Origin: Hymenobacter yonginensis
GTDB lineage: Bacteria; Bacteroidota; Bacteroidia; Cytophagales; Hymenobacteraceae
Reading direction: 5' to 3'
Length of the DNA stretch: 64,000 bases
Assembly (NCBI RefSeq): GCF_027625995.1
Contig: NZ_CP115396.1
Span: 3,658,001-3,722,000 of the forward strand
How positions within the stretch are numbered: position 1 is the first letter of the stretch; every line of letters starts with the position of its first letter. Shown here in pieces: positions 49,529 through 57,907 of the stretch. The position numbers and the translations under genes are program-made. The notes beneath the pieces were generated by a model. It was given only the letters and a program-made list of their open reading frames with translations, searched no databases and was not told the origin of the DNA.

Positions 49529-49939
49529 ATGGGCCGTATTCTTGCCATCGATTATGGCCACAAGCGCGTGGGGCTGGCCGTCACGGACCCGCTCCAGCTG
49601 ATTGCCACCCCCCTCGACACCATCCACAGCAAAGACCTGCTGGCCTACGTGAAGGCCTACCACCTGCGCGAGCCGCTGGCGGCGCTGGTGGTGGGCATGC
49701 CGCGCACACTGCTCAACGAGGCCACCGACAGCACCAGCGCCGTGGTGGGGCTGCTGCGCACGCTGCGCCGCGAGTTGCCCGAAGTGCCGGTGCACGAAAT
49801 CGACGAGCGCTACACCTCGCGCATGGCCCAGGCCGCCATGCTGGCCGGCGGGCTGGGCAAGAAGGACCGCCGCGACAAAGCCACCGTAGACAAGGTGGCG
49901 GCCACCCTCATTCTGCAATCTTTCCTCGAATCAAGATGA
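49529..49939 (+). CDS. ruvX: Putative Holliday junction resolvase RuvX (YqgF)
   Basis: A 136-residue RNase H-fold nuclease of the YqgF/RuvX family, thought to resolve Holliday junctions or process pre-16S rRNA. D8 in ILAIDYGHKRVGLAVTD, the strand LAALVVGMPR, E/D in HEIDERYTSRMA and the final KATVDKVAATLILQSFL segment are all present. It is four bases overlapped by def (ATGA), so the two are co-translated. Confidence 0.93.
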   Translation: MGRILAIDYGHKRVGLAVTDPLQLIATPLDTIHSKDLLAYVKAYHLREPLAALVVGMPRTLLNEATDSTSAVVGLLRTLRRELPEVPVHEIDERYTSRMAQAAMLAGGLGKKDRRDKATVDKVAATLILQSFLESR

Positions 49940-50535
49940 TTTACCCCATAGTTGCGTTCGGCGACCCGGTGCTGAAAGCCCGCGCCAAAGACATTCCGGC
50001 CGATTTTCCGGCCGCTGACCTCCAGCAGATCGTGCAGGACATGTACGACACCATGTACCACGCCCACGGCGTGGGACTGGCCGCCCCGCAGGTGGGCAAA
50101 GGCATCCGGCTGTTCGTTATCGACTCGGAGCCGATGATGGACGAGGATGAGGACGGCAACCCCATCATCGAGGAGCCCACGGCCGGGCCGGTGAAGCGCG
50201 CCTTCATCAACCCGCAGATGGTGAGCGAAACCGGCGAGGAATGGGGCTTCGAGGAAGGCTGCCTGAGCATTCCGGGCGTGCGCGAAATGGTGTACCGCCA
50301 TGAAACCATCGTGATTCGCTACGAAGACGAGCAGCGCCAGACGCACGAGGAAACCTTCTCGGGCATGACGGCCCGCGTGATTCAGCACGAGTACGACCAC
50401 CTGGAAGGCGTGCTGTTCACCGACAAGATTTCGGGCTTCAAGAAGCAGCTCATCAAGGGCAAGCTGGCGCGCATCAGCAAAGGCGACGTGAATGCCGACT
50501 ACCGCATGCGTTTCGCGGGCCAGGGCCGGCGGTAG
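49936..50535 (+). CDS. def: Peptide deformylase
   Basis: A 199-residue metal enzyme that removes the formyl group from nascent proteins. All three family motifs are visible: GVGLAAPQVG (45-54), EEGCLSIPG (C109) and HEYDHLEG (H151, E152, H155). A moderately long acidic insertion (DEDEDGNPIIEEPTAG, about 69-84) is typical of Bacteroidota def. Overlaps the ruvX stop. A terminator follows at 50557. Confidence 0.97.
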   Translation: MIYPIVAFGDPVLKARAKDIPADFPAADLQQIVQDMYDTMYHAHGVGLAAPQVGKGIRLFVIDSEPMMDEDEDGNPIIEEPTAGPVKRAFINPQMVSETGEEWGFEEGCLSIPGVREMVYRHETIVIRYEDEQRQTHEETFSGMTARVIQHEYDHLEGVLFTDKISGFKKQLIKGKLARISKGDVNADYRMRFAGQGRR

Positions 50536-50556
50536 GCAGTAGGCGTTTACCTGCAG

Positions 50557-50589
50557 AAAAGGCCCACGGCATTGCGCCGTGGGCCTTTT
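50557..50589. terminator. Bidirectional terminator
   Basis: 14-bp stem (50557-50570 with 50576-50589), 5-base loop, A and T runs at the ends. Confidence 0.85.
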
Positions 50590-50637
50590 GCGTGTGCTGA
50601 TGGCGCGTGTGTTCCGGGCAACGGCCTGGCGCTGGCG

Positions 50638-51726
50638 CTACGGCAGCTCGTTGAAGCTGACCACCTTCACGCCGGGCATGGCGCGGAGCAGCTCGGTCAT
50701 CAGCTGGCCGTGGGAGGCCCCGACGGCTACTACCACCCGGCGGGCGCCCTGCTGGCGGGCCAGGCGCACCACATTGGCGCACATGCCCTGGTTGCGCAGC
50801 ATCCATTGCGCTTTCATGGCTTTCACTTCTTCGGTGGGGAAGCCGGGCGCGCCGTACAGGGCCACGCCGCCGTAGAAGTTGGCGGGCTCATCTACCTGCG
50901 CATAGGCGGGGACGTTGAGGGACTGGTAGACGGCCAACGGCTCGTTGGTGGTGGGGCCGTAGTTGGCGTAGGCGGTGCCGGCGGCGTTCATGCGGCGCCA
51001 AGTGGTGGCTTCGGCCGAGGTAGAATCGAGCTTGAAGCGGGCTCCCAGGGCGTTTACCTGTTTGTCGGCCTGCTCCCAGGCAGCGCTCCAGGCTGCATCG
51101 TAGAGCTGGCAGTCCATGGGGTATATCTGGGGGTGCTGCAGCTCGTAAGCCAGCGGGAAAAAGATCTTGTGGTACTCGCTGGTAGAGCGCACCAGGCGGC
51201 GCTGTTTCAGGGAGTCGGAGCCGCCGAATACGGTGTTGAAGTAGGCCAACTCCTGCGCGCCGAAGCGGGGCTTCATTTCCTGGTTGAGCAGGTAGAGCTG
51301 GTACTCAGCATTGGCGCGGTCGGAGCCGAGCACGTAGCTGCGGGCCAGCTCCATGCGGGTTTTGTGGTAGTAGGGGAAGCCGGCCAGCGCCTGCCGGGCT
51401 TTTTCCATCTGGCGCGCCGTGAGGGGCCGGGCTTTGGGGCTGCGCTGCTGCACAAACTGCTGACGGGGCCGGAACATACGGGAGGCGTAGTTGTCGGCGG
51501 GCAGCTGCTGCAGCTCCGTGGCCGAGATATACTCGCCGAAAATCATGTCGGGCTTGCAGGCTTTCAGCTTCTCGATGACGGGCCGGTAGCTGGCCGCGGG
51601 GCCGGTGTTGACGTGCGAAGAAGCCACCATCACCACTTCGAGCGGCGCGGCAGATTGGGAACGGGCGGCCAGGGGAAGTACCAGCAGCAGGCAGAACAGC
51701 AGGTGGCGGAGCGTGGAAAGCAGCAT
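50638..51726 (-). CDS. Exported DUF5694-type protein
   Basis: A 362-residue protein with a signal peptide (about 1-24, ending ARSQ). The start EVVMVASSHVN (about 29-39) and the end RVVVAVGASHGQLM (about 336-349) are the two His-bearing strands of TraB/ChaN/EreA-like folds, and the overall pattern matches DUF5694. Family members have not been characterised enough to assign a reaction. A CACCTTTG box (one mismatch) lies about 38 bases upstream on the minus strand. Confidence 0.8.
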   Translation of the reverse strand: MLLSTLRHLLFCLLLVLPLAARSQSAAPLEVVMVASSHVNTGPAASYRPVIEKLKACKPDMIFGEYISATELQQLPADNYASRMFRPRQQFVQQRSPKARPLTARQMEKARQALAGFPYYHKTRMELARSYVLGSDRANAEYQLYLLNQEMKPRFGAQELAYFNTVFGGSDSLKQRRLVRSTSEYHKIFFPLAYELQHPQIYPMDCQLYDAAWSAAWEQADKQVNALGARFKLDSTSAEATTWRRMNAAGTAYANYGPTTNEPLAVYQSLNVPAYAQVDEPANFYGGVALYGAPGFPTEEVKAMKAQWMLRNQGMCANVVRLARQQGARRVVVAVGASHGQLMTELLRAMPGVKVVSFNELP

Positions 51727-51935
51727 AACGAAAGAGGAAAGTAGGTGAGGTGGCAGAACTGAGTCAAAGGTGCAGGTCCCGCCCGCCGGGCGAAACTTTA
51801 TTATCTCAACCACCCAAAACCAGCTGTCAACTTCCCATTTGCCCGCCCGGGACCCGGCCGCCCGGTTCACAAGCCAAACCGGCGGGTTCACATAATAAAC
51901 TGCGCCCGCCGGGCGGCTCCTGCTACTTTTAGGGC

Positions 51936-52952
51936 ATGACGAAACGCCAACTCATCGGGCTGCATGTGCTGGGCTGGGGGCTGTGGGCCGGCTACATCGG
52001 CCTGGGCCTCTACCTCGACCACGCGAAACGCTCGTTTGCCATCCTGACCTACACTCTGCTGCTGGTGAAGTGCGTGCAGTTCTACCTGGGCTACCTGTGG
52101 GTGTTTCCGCGCTACCTGCGGCGCGGCCGGCTGCCGCAGCTGCTGCTGGGTGTGGCCGGTATGATGGGCGCCTTCATTGTGCTGCGCTACCTGCTGGAAG
52201 AAATATTGCTGCCCGCCACCGTGGGCATCAGCAACTACTCGCCCGATACGCCTTTTAGCAGCTACGCCCTCGATAATCTGTACTGGGGCACCTCCTACAT
52301 GGTGCTGAGCGCGGCCGTGTGGGGGCTGGAAAACGCGTTTCGGCGGGAGCGGGAGCACCAGCAGCTGCAGCAGGAGAAAACCCGGGCCGAGCTGGCCTTC
52401 CTCAAAACCCAGATCAACCCGCACTTCCTCTACAACACGCTCAACTACCTCTATGCCGAAGCCTACCTGGTGTCGGAGCCGCTGGCCGATGCGGTGCTGC
52501 GCCTCTCCGACCTGATGCGCTACATGCTCACCGAGAGCCCCGACGGCACGGCCAGCCTGCAGCACGAAGTCACCTACCTGCACAACTACCTGGCGCTGCA
52601 CCGGCTGCGGTTCGAGGACCGGTTTTTCGTGGAGATGGACGTGCAGGGCCCGCTCGACGGGCAGCGCATTGCGGCGTTGCTGCTGATTCCGTTCGTGGAA
52701 AACGCCCTCAAGCACGGCGTCACGAGCCGGCCCGAGTGCCCGGTGCGCATCAGTCTGCGCCTGCCCACGCCCCGGCAGCTGCAGTTTGAGGTCTGCAACC
52801 ACATCAATCAGCACCAGAAAGACCACACGACGGGCATCGGGCTGGCCAATATCCGGCGGCGGCTGGAGCTGCTCTACCCCGGCCGCCACCGGCTGCAGGT
52901 GCACTCCGACGGGACCGTGCACCGCACGCTGCTGGAGCTGGAGTTGGGGTGA
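51936..52952 (+). CDS. LytS-type sensor histidine kinase
   Basis: A 338-residue membrane kinase with four membrane spans (about 8-27, 38-57, 68-88, 112-130) and no separate sensor domain. Phospho-acceptor H163 is in QINPHFLYNTLN (His_kinase family). The ATPase part has the N-box IPFVENALKHG (about 252-262) and G-box GIGLANIRRRLELL. Its partner is the LytTR regulator gene 91 bases downstream. TACTTTTA lies 4 bases before the ATG, so the mRNA may be leaderless. Confidence 0.93.
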   Translation: MTKRQLIGLHVLGWGLWAGYIGLGLYLDHAKRSFAILTYTLLLVKCVQFYLGYLWVFPRYLRRGRLPQLLLGVAGMMGAFIVLRYLLEEILLPATVGISNYSPDTPFSSYALDNLYWGTSYMVLSAAVWGLENAFRREREHQQLQQEKTRAELAFLKTQINPHFLYNTLNYLYAEAYLVSEPLADAVLRLSDLMRYMLTESPDGTASLQHEVTYLHNYLALHRLRFEDRFFVEMDVQGPLDGQRIAALLLIPFVENALKHGVTSRPECPVRISLRLPTPRQLQFEVCNHINQHQKDHTTGIGLANIRRRLELLYPGRHRLQVHSDGTVHRTLLELELG

Positions 52953-53043
52953 AGTCCTGACGACGGTGCCCGCAGAGGGTGCAGAGGGCGCAGAGTTGTT
53001 CTGGCGGCTATATTGCGGCGTCCACTTCCTGCTGCCCGCCGCT

Positions 53044-53787
53044 ATGCTCCGCTGTATTGCCGTTGATGACGAAGCCTACGCCAGCCGGCTGCTGGCCGCC
53101 TACATCCAGAAGATTCCGGGGTTGGAGCTGGCCGGCACCACCACCAATCCCATTGAGGCGCTGCAGTGGGTGCAGGAAGGCCGCGCCGACCTCGTGTTTC
53201 TCGACATTCAGATGCCCGAGCTGACGGGCCTGCAGTTTCTGAAGCTCTGCGGCAACCGGTGCAAAGTCATCCTCACCACCGCCTACCCCGAGTACGCGCT
53301 GGAAGGCTACGAGCACGACGTGGTGGATTACCTGCTCAAGCCCATTGCCTTCGACCGGTTTCTGCGGGCCGTGCAGAAAGCCCAGGCTCTGCTGGCCCCC
53401 GCCCCGCCCGTTGCGCCCCCGCCGCTGCCCGCGGCTGCGGCACCAGCGGCTTCGGTTCCGATGGCCAATGGCTACCTGTTCGTGAAGGGCGAAAGCAAGA
53501 ACAAGTTCCTGCGCGTCAGCCACGCCGATATTCTCTACGCCGAGGCGCTGGGCAACTACGTGACGCTCTTCGTGGCGGGCCAGCGCCTCATCACCTACCA
53601 GACGCTGAAAGAGCTGGCCGCGCAGCTGCCGCAGCCCCCATTTCTGCGGGTGCACAAGTCGTTTCTGGTGTCCGTGGACAAGATCAGCATGATAGACGGC
53701 AACACCGTCTACATCGGCGAGCAGGCCATTCCGGTGGGCGAAACCTACCGCGACAGTCTGTACCGGCTGGTGCGGGAGCGGGACTGA
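53044..53787 (+). CDS. LytTR-family response regulator
   Basis: A 247-residue transcription regulator. Receiver domain 1-120 with phospho-acceptor D54 (FLDIQMPELTG), acidic pair D8/D9 and Lys in LLKPIAF (about 99-105). A Pro/Ala-rich linker (about 120-140) connects to a LytTR DNA-binding domain (about 145-245; FVKGESKNKF, EALGNYVTLF, FLRVHKSFLV). It pairs with the upstream LytS kinase, the usual arrangement in Bacteroidota. The target is unknown. Confidence 0.95.
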   Translation: MLRCIAVDDEAYASRLLAAYIQKIPGLELAGTTTNPIEALQWVQEGRADLVFLDIQMPELTGLQFLKLCGNRCKVILTTAYPEYALEGYEHDVVDYLLKPIAFDRFLRAVQKAQALLAPAPPVAPPPLPAAAAPAASVPMANGYLFVKGESKNKFLRVSHADILYAEALGNYVTLFVAGQRLITYQTLKELAAQLPQPPFLRVHKSFLVSVDKISMIDGNTVYIGEQAIPVGETYRDSLYRLVRERD

Positions 53788-53865
53788 GGCTGGCCGCTAC
53801 GGCCCGCAGTTGCCGGGCTCAGGAACTCCGTGTATCTTCCTCGCCACCTCTGACTTCTGCTGCTT

Positions 53866-54837
53866 ATGCCCCGTCTTCTACTGCTGCTTGGTTTTCTGCT
53901 GCTGCTGCCGCAACAGCCGCAGGCGTGGGGGTTTTTCGGGCACCGGCTGCTCAACCGGCTGGCTGTGTTTACGCTGCCGCCCGAGATGATGGGCTTCTAC
54001 AAAACCAACATCGAGTACCTGACCACCAATGCCACCCGGCCCGACTCGCGGCGCTCGGTGGTGCCCGGCGAGGCCGCCCGCCACTTCCTCGACGTGGACG
54101 TGTACGGCGACTCGGCCCTTACCCGCCTGCCCCGCTCCTACGCCGACGCCGTGGCCAAGTACGGCGAGGATTCGCTGATGCGCCACGGCATTGTGCCCTG
54201 GCAGGTGGTGCGCATGAAGGGCCAGCTCACCGAAGCCTTCCGCCAGCGCGACGCCGACCGGATTCTGAGCCTTTCGGCCGACATGGGCCACTACATTGCC
54301 GATGCCTGCGTGCCGCTGCACACCACCCACAACTACAATGGCCAGCTCACGGGGCAGCGCGGCATTCACGGGCTGTGGGAATCCCGGCTGCCCGAAATCC
54401 TGGCCGCCAATTACGACTTCTTCACCGGCCCGGCTCCGTACCTGGAGCGGCCCTCCGAAACCATCTGGACGGCCGTGGCCCGCTCCAACGCCGCCGTCGA
54501 CTCGGTGCTCCGCTTTGAGCGCGACCTGACGGCCAAAATGCCCGACGACAAAAAGTACGGCTTCGAGGAGCGCGGCAACGCCGGGGCCGTGCGCGTGTAC
54601 TCGCGCGAGTTCAGCCGCGAGTATCACCAGCGCCTCGCCGGCCAGGTGGAGCGCCAGATGCGCCTGGCCCAGCGCCTCATCGGAGCATTCTGGTACACCT
54701 GCTGGGTGGATGCCGGCCAGCCCGACCTCGACGCCCTGCCCAAACAGCCCTCCGAGAAAGAGCAGCTGCGCCTGGCCCGCGAGGCCAAAGACCTGCAGCA
54801 GGCGCCCCAGGCCGCCGTGCCGGGCCACGAGGACTAA
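53866..54837 (+). CDS. Zinc-dependent phospholipase C-like protein
   Basis: A 323-residue exported protein. After the signal peptide (1-20, cut before W21) the mature chain would start with Trp, as in zinc-dependent phospholipase C, where the N-terminal Trp is a zinc ligand. Other ligands appear in WGFFGHRLLN, HFLDVDVYG, GHYIADACVPLHTTHNYNG and HGLWES. The C-terminal extension (from about 275) is charged. It probably cleaves phospholipids or related esters; some relatives are S1/P1 nuclease-like. Confidence 0.86.
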   Translation: MPRLLLLLGFLLLLPQQPQAWGFFGHRLLNRLAVFTLPPEMMGFYKTNIEYLTTNATRPDSRRSVVPGEAARHFLDVDVYGDSALTRLPRSYADAVAKYGEDSLMRHGIVPWQVVRMKGQLTEAFRQRDADRILSLSADMGHYIADACVPLHTTHNYNGQLTGQRGIHGLWESRLPEILAANYDFFTGPAPYLERPSETIWTAVARSNAAVDSVLRFERDLTAKMPDDKKYGFEERGNAGAVRVYSREFSREYHQRLAGQVERQMRLAQRLIGAFWYTCWVDAGQPDLDALPKQPSEKEQLRLAREAKDLQQAPQAAVPGHED

Positions 54838-54909
54838 ACGGCCGGCTGAAGCACAGCCAGCAGAGCCACTTCTGTCGTATGCAGGCTATTTTCCTTCTAG
54901 CCTCGTCCC

Positions 54910-55281
54910 ATGAAAGCGCTGTCTACCGTTGTGCTGCTCACCATCTCCAACCTGTTTATGACCTTCGCCTGGTACGGGCATCTGGAGTTCAAGAAGATTT
55001 CGTGGCTGCAGGGCCTGGGGCTGGTGGGCGTGATTCTGGTGAGCTGGGGACTGGCCTTTTTCGAGTACGTGTTTCAGGTGCCGGCCAACCGCATCGGGTT
55101 TGAGGAAAACGGCGGGCCGTTCAACCTGTTTCAGCTGAAAGTGATTCAGGAGTTCATTTCGCTGTCAGTGTTCACGCTGTGCGCCGTGTACGTGTTCAAG
55201 ACCGATAAGCTGGGCTGGAACCACTTCGTCGGGTTTGGGCTGCTGATTGCGGCCGTGTACGTCATCTTTAAGAAATGGTGA
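54910..55281 (+). CDS. DMT-family small membrane protein (DUF486)
   Basis: A 123-residue protein with four membrane helices. NLFMTFAWYGHLEFK (about 15-29) and EYVFQVPANRIGFEENGGPF (about 52-71) are signatures of DUF486, a member of the DMT transporter clan. The substrate is unknown. It is followed by a CD225-like gene with 77 bp between. Confidence 0.87.
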   Translation: MKALSTVVLLTISNLFMTFAWYGHLEFKKISWLQGLGLVGVILVSWGLAFFEYVFQVPANRIGFEENGGPFNLFQLKVIQEFISLSVFTLCAVYVFKTDKLGWNHFVGFGLLIAAVYVIFKKW

Positions 55282-55358
55282 GTTGCGGCGCGGAGTTGGG
55301 GATTGGAACGGGAATCTTTAGCTTTCCGCCATCTATCACTCTACTCCCTTTTTCCTAC

Positions 55359-55679
55359 ATGGAACAATCCTACACTTCGCCTTCGGGCATGTCGCCGCTG
55401 CCTCCCGGCCCACCCCCGAAAAACTGGCTTGTTGAATCGATTCTGGTGACGATTTTCTGCTGCTTGCCCTTCGGCATCGTGGCCATCATTAATGCCGCCA
55501 ACGTGAATTCGCGCTTGGCCCTCGGCGACTACAACGGCGCGCTGGAGGCCTCGCAGAAAGCCGGCAAATGGGTGAAATACTCGCTGATCGGCTGGGCCGT
55601 ATTTGCCGTGCTGTATGTGGTGTTTGTGGTGGTGATGGGTGTAGGCGCCGGCATGCTGGGTGCCCTCAACAACCAATAG
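55359..55679 (+). CDS. CD225/dispanin-like membrane protein
   Basis: A 106-residue protein with a short Pro-rich N-terminus and two hydrophobic segments. The first, SILVTIFCCLPFGIVAIINA (residues 28-47), with the double Cys and the following NSRLALGDYNGALEASQKAG, is the CD225 signature known from interferon-induced transmembrane proteins. Bacterial forms have no known function. Its 3' end overlaps the possible start of the DUF2752 gene by 20 bases. Confidence 0.82.
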   Translation: MEQSYTSPSGMSPLPPGPPPKNWLVESILVTIFCCLPFGIVAIINAANVNSRLALGDYNGALEASQKAGKWVKYSLIGWAVFAVLYVVFVVVMGVGAGMLGALNNQ

Positions 55680-56100
55680 TCGCGCTTTGCCCACTACTAT
55701 TGCTAAGCGGAGGGCCGCTGGCGCCGTGGTCCTGCTGGCAGGGCTGGCGCTGGCGGCCCTCTACTTTCGCCTGAACCCGGCGCACTATCCGTTTCCGCGC
55801 TGCCCCGTAAACTGGCTCACGGGCCTGCATTGCCCCGGCTGCGGCACCCAGCGCGCCCTGCACGCGCTGCTGCATGGCCGGCTGACTGAGGCCGTCGGCT
55901 TCAACCTGCTGGCGGCCACGCTGGCGCCACTGGTGGCCCTGGGGCTGCTACACGAAGCCCGCCTGCAACTGAGCGGCCAGCCCCGCCGCCGCACGCTGCT
56001 TTACCGGCCGTGGCTGGCCTGGGGCATCGTGGGCCTGACGGTGATGTTTACGGTGCTGCGCAACCTGCCCGGCCCGCTGGGAACGTGGCTGGCGCCCTGA
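55660..56100 (+). CDS. DUF2752 membrane protein
   Basis: A 146-residue protein (GTG at 55660) or 137 residues if TTG 55687 is used; there is no ATG. It carries the DUF2752 signature FPRCPVNWLTGLHCPGCGTQ (residues about 44-63) with the C-P-G-C-G motif followed by RALHALLHG and three hydrophobic spans. In this phylum it is often next to CD225-type genes, as here. The Cys-rich motif may bind metal. Function unknown. Confidence 0.86.
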   Translation: MPSTTNSRALPTTIAKRRAAGAVVLLAGLALAALYFRLNPAHYPFPRCPVNWLTGLHCPGCGTQRALHALLHGRLTEAVGFNLLAATLAPLVALGLLHEARLQLSGQPRRRTLLYRPWLAWGIVGLTVMFTVLRNLPGPLGTWLAP

Positions 56101-56228
56101 GCGGTGCCAAATCGGGCCTGAAAGCCACCTGAAGAAAAATTAACGTGGCCTTCAGCCCGGCCTCAGGTGCGGCGGACACCTTTGTATCGTTGGCTGGGAA
56201 CAAGCCCGGCAACGCTACCCACTTTCCC

Positions 56229-57104
56229 ATGTTTTTCTCACCCAAATCAATGAGCACCCTGGCGCTGGCCGCCCTGCTGGCTAGCCCGGCCTTTGCCCAG
56301 CAAACCACCACCAAAACCAAGACCAAAGGCAAAGCCAGCCGCACCGCCGCGGCCACGCCCGCGCCACCCGTAGCCGGCCCCGAGGGCACGCCGCCCCCGC
56401 CTCCCGGTGGCCCCCACGGCAAAGGTCCGCATGGCAAAGGCCCCCACGGCAAAGGCGGCCCCGAGGCCACCCGGCCGCTGCGGCAGGTGCAGACGCTGAC
56501 CGGCACGCTCACGCGCTACACCACCAACCCCGAAGGGTTCTATGATGGCTTCGTGCTGCCACTCAATGGCACCGAAACCACCGTGCATTTCCCGCTGCAC
56601 ATGGCCAAGGCCCTGATGGCCGCCGCCAAGCCCGGCCAGAGCATCACGTTCGGGGCCGTGAGCGGGCATCCGCGGCCTGACCGGCCAGCTGGCACTGCCG
56701 GCACCGCCACTACGGCAACCGCCGCTACCACGGCAGCAGCCAAATCGGCGCCGCTGGAGCTGGTGAGCGTGCAGAGCGGCGGCAGCACGCTGCTGGTGCA
56801 GCCCCCCGCCCGCCCTGCCACCACCGAGGCCGCACCGGCCACCACCAGCGTATCAGGCCGCATCCTGGAGCGCCGCACCGACGACCGGGGCCAGCTGCGC
56901 GGGCTGGTGCTGGCCGATAACACCCTGCTGCTGGTGCCGCCGCACGTAGGCGAGCAGCTCGGCGACAAGCTGAAAGTAGGCGAAACCGTGCAGGCCACTG
57001 GCGCCGTGCTGCCCCTGCGCGACGGCATGGTAGCTGCCACCGATGTTCGCCGCTTTCATGCCCAGACCCTCACGGTGGGCGGTGTGCAGTTTCTGATGCG
57101 CTAG
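56229..57104 (+). CDS. Exported protein with PHGKG repeats
   Basis: A 291-residue protein with a signal peptide (about 1-23, ending AFAQ). It has a basic Lys/Thr-rich segment and then three exact PHGKG units (about 62-76), which could bind metal ions. Two beta-rich domains follow (about 88-155 and 200-291), both with a LTGTLTRY/SGRILERR start, suggesting a repeated fold of about 70 residues that resembles OB-type beta-barrels. A Thr/Ala linker joins them. No family name found. It lies directly upstream of an OmpR-type two-component system, separated by a terminator. Confidence 0.76.
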   Translation: MFFSPKSMSTLALAALLASPAFAQQTTTKTKTKGKASRTAAATPAPPVAGPEGTPPPPPGGPHGKGPHGKGPHGKGGPEATRPLRQVQTLTGTLTRYTTNPEGFYDGFVLPLNGTETTVHFPLHMAKALMAAAKPGQSITFGAVSGHPRPDRPAGTAGTATTATAATTAAAKSAPLELVSVQSGGSTLLVQPPARPATTEAAPATTSVSGRILERRTDDRGQLRGLVLADNTLLLVPPHVGEQLGDKLKVGETVQATGAVLPLRDGMVAATDVRRFHAQTLTVGGVQFLMR

Positions 57105-57141
57105 CCGCCCTTTGCGGCCACACGCTTCGGCACCACAACAG

Positions 57142-57173
57142 GCACGGTCCGGCTGATCCCAGCCGGACCGTGC
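57142..57173 (+). terminator. Terminator between the PHGKG gene and the OmpR regulator
   Basis: Perfect 13-bp stem (57142-57154 with 57161-57173), 6-base loop, followed by TGGTTTG. Confidence 0.65.
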
Positions 57174-57220
57174 TGGTTTGCGGCCGCCCTTTCCCCACTG
57201 TTTTTCGTAGCTTCCCTGGT

Positions 57221-57907
57221 ATGCGTATTCTGTTGATTGAAGATGAGGTGCGGCTGGCCAGCTTTGTGCAGCAGGGCCTGCGCCAGGCCGGCCACGTCGC
57301 CGACGTGGCGCACAGCGGCCCCGAGGGGCTGGAGCGCGCCGCTACCACCGCCTACGACGTCATTCTGCTGGACATGATGCTGCCCGGCCAGAACGGGCTG
57401 GACGTGCTGCGCAATCTGCGCGAGTTCGGCCTGGAAGCCGTGCCGGTCATCATCCTCAGCGCGTTGTCTGATACCACGCACGTTATCCGGGGGCTCGATG
57501 CCGGGGCCGTGGACTACCTGCGCAAGCCGTTTGAGCTGGAGGAGCTACTGGCCCGGCTGCGCGCCGTAGACCGGCAGCGGGCCACGCCCGGCGCCGCCCC
57601 GCTCCGCCTCGCCGACCTGGAAGTGGACCCGCTACACCGCGCCGTGCGCCGCGCCGGCCAGCCCCTGAGCCTCACCAACCGCGAGTTTGCCCTGCTGGAG
57701 CTGCTGTTGCGTAACGCGGGCCGCGTGGTCACGAAAACGCGCATCGCCGAGAAGGTATGGGAAGTGGACTTCGACATGGGGTCCAACGTCATTGAGGTGC
57801 ACATCTCGCAGCTTCGGCGCAAGCTGGATAAGGCCTTTCCGGAGCTCCCGCCTTTGCTTGAAACCGTGGTCGGCCACGGCTACCGCCTCACAGATTCTGT
57901 TGCCTGA
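57221..57907 (+). CDS. OmpR/PhoB-family response regulator
   Basis: A 228-residue regulator: receiver domain (1-118) with D51 in LLDMMLPG, E7/D8 acidic pair and Lys in LRKPFE; winged-helix domain (about 130-225) with LTNREFALLELLLRN and VEVHISQLRRKLDK-type recognition helix (here IEVHISQLRRKLDK). It resembles CusR/CopR-like regulators. Its stop overlaps the kinase start (TGATG). A poor -7-like TAGCTTCC is 5 bases before the ATG. Confidence 0.95.
   Translation: MRILLIEDEVRLASFVQQGLRQAGHVADVAHSGPEGLERAATTAYDVILLDMMLPGQNGLDVLRNLREFGLEAVPVIILSALSDTTHVIRGLDAGAVDYLRKPFELEELLARLRAVDRQRATPGAAPLRLADLEVDPLHRAVRRAGQPLSLTNREFALLELLLRNAGRVVTKTRIAEKVWEVDFDMGSNVIEVHISQLRRKLDKAFPELPPLLETVVGHGYRLTDSVA

Noticed and set aside
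49236-49529. Small plus-strand frame upstream of ruvX
   Set aside because: Lies in AT-rich control DNA, covers the ruvX promoter, no family resemblance, and its composition changes along its length.
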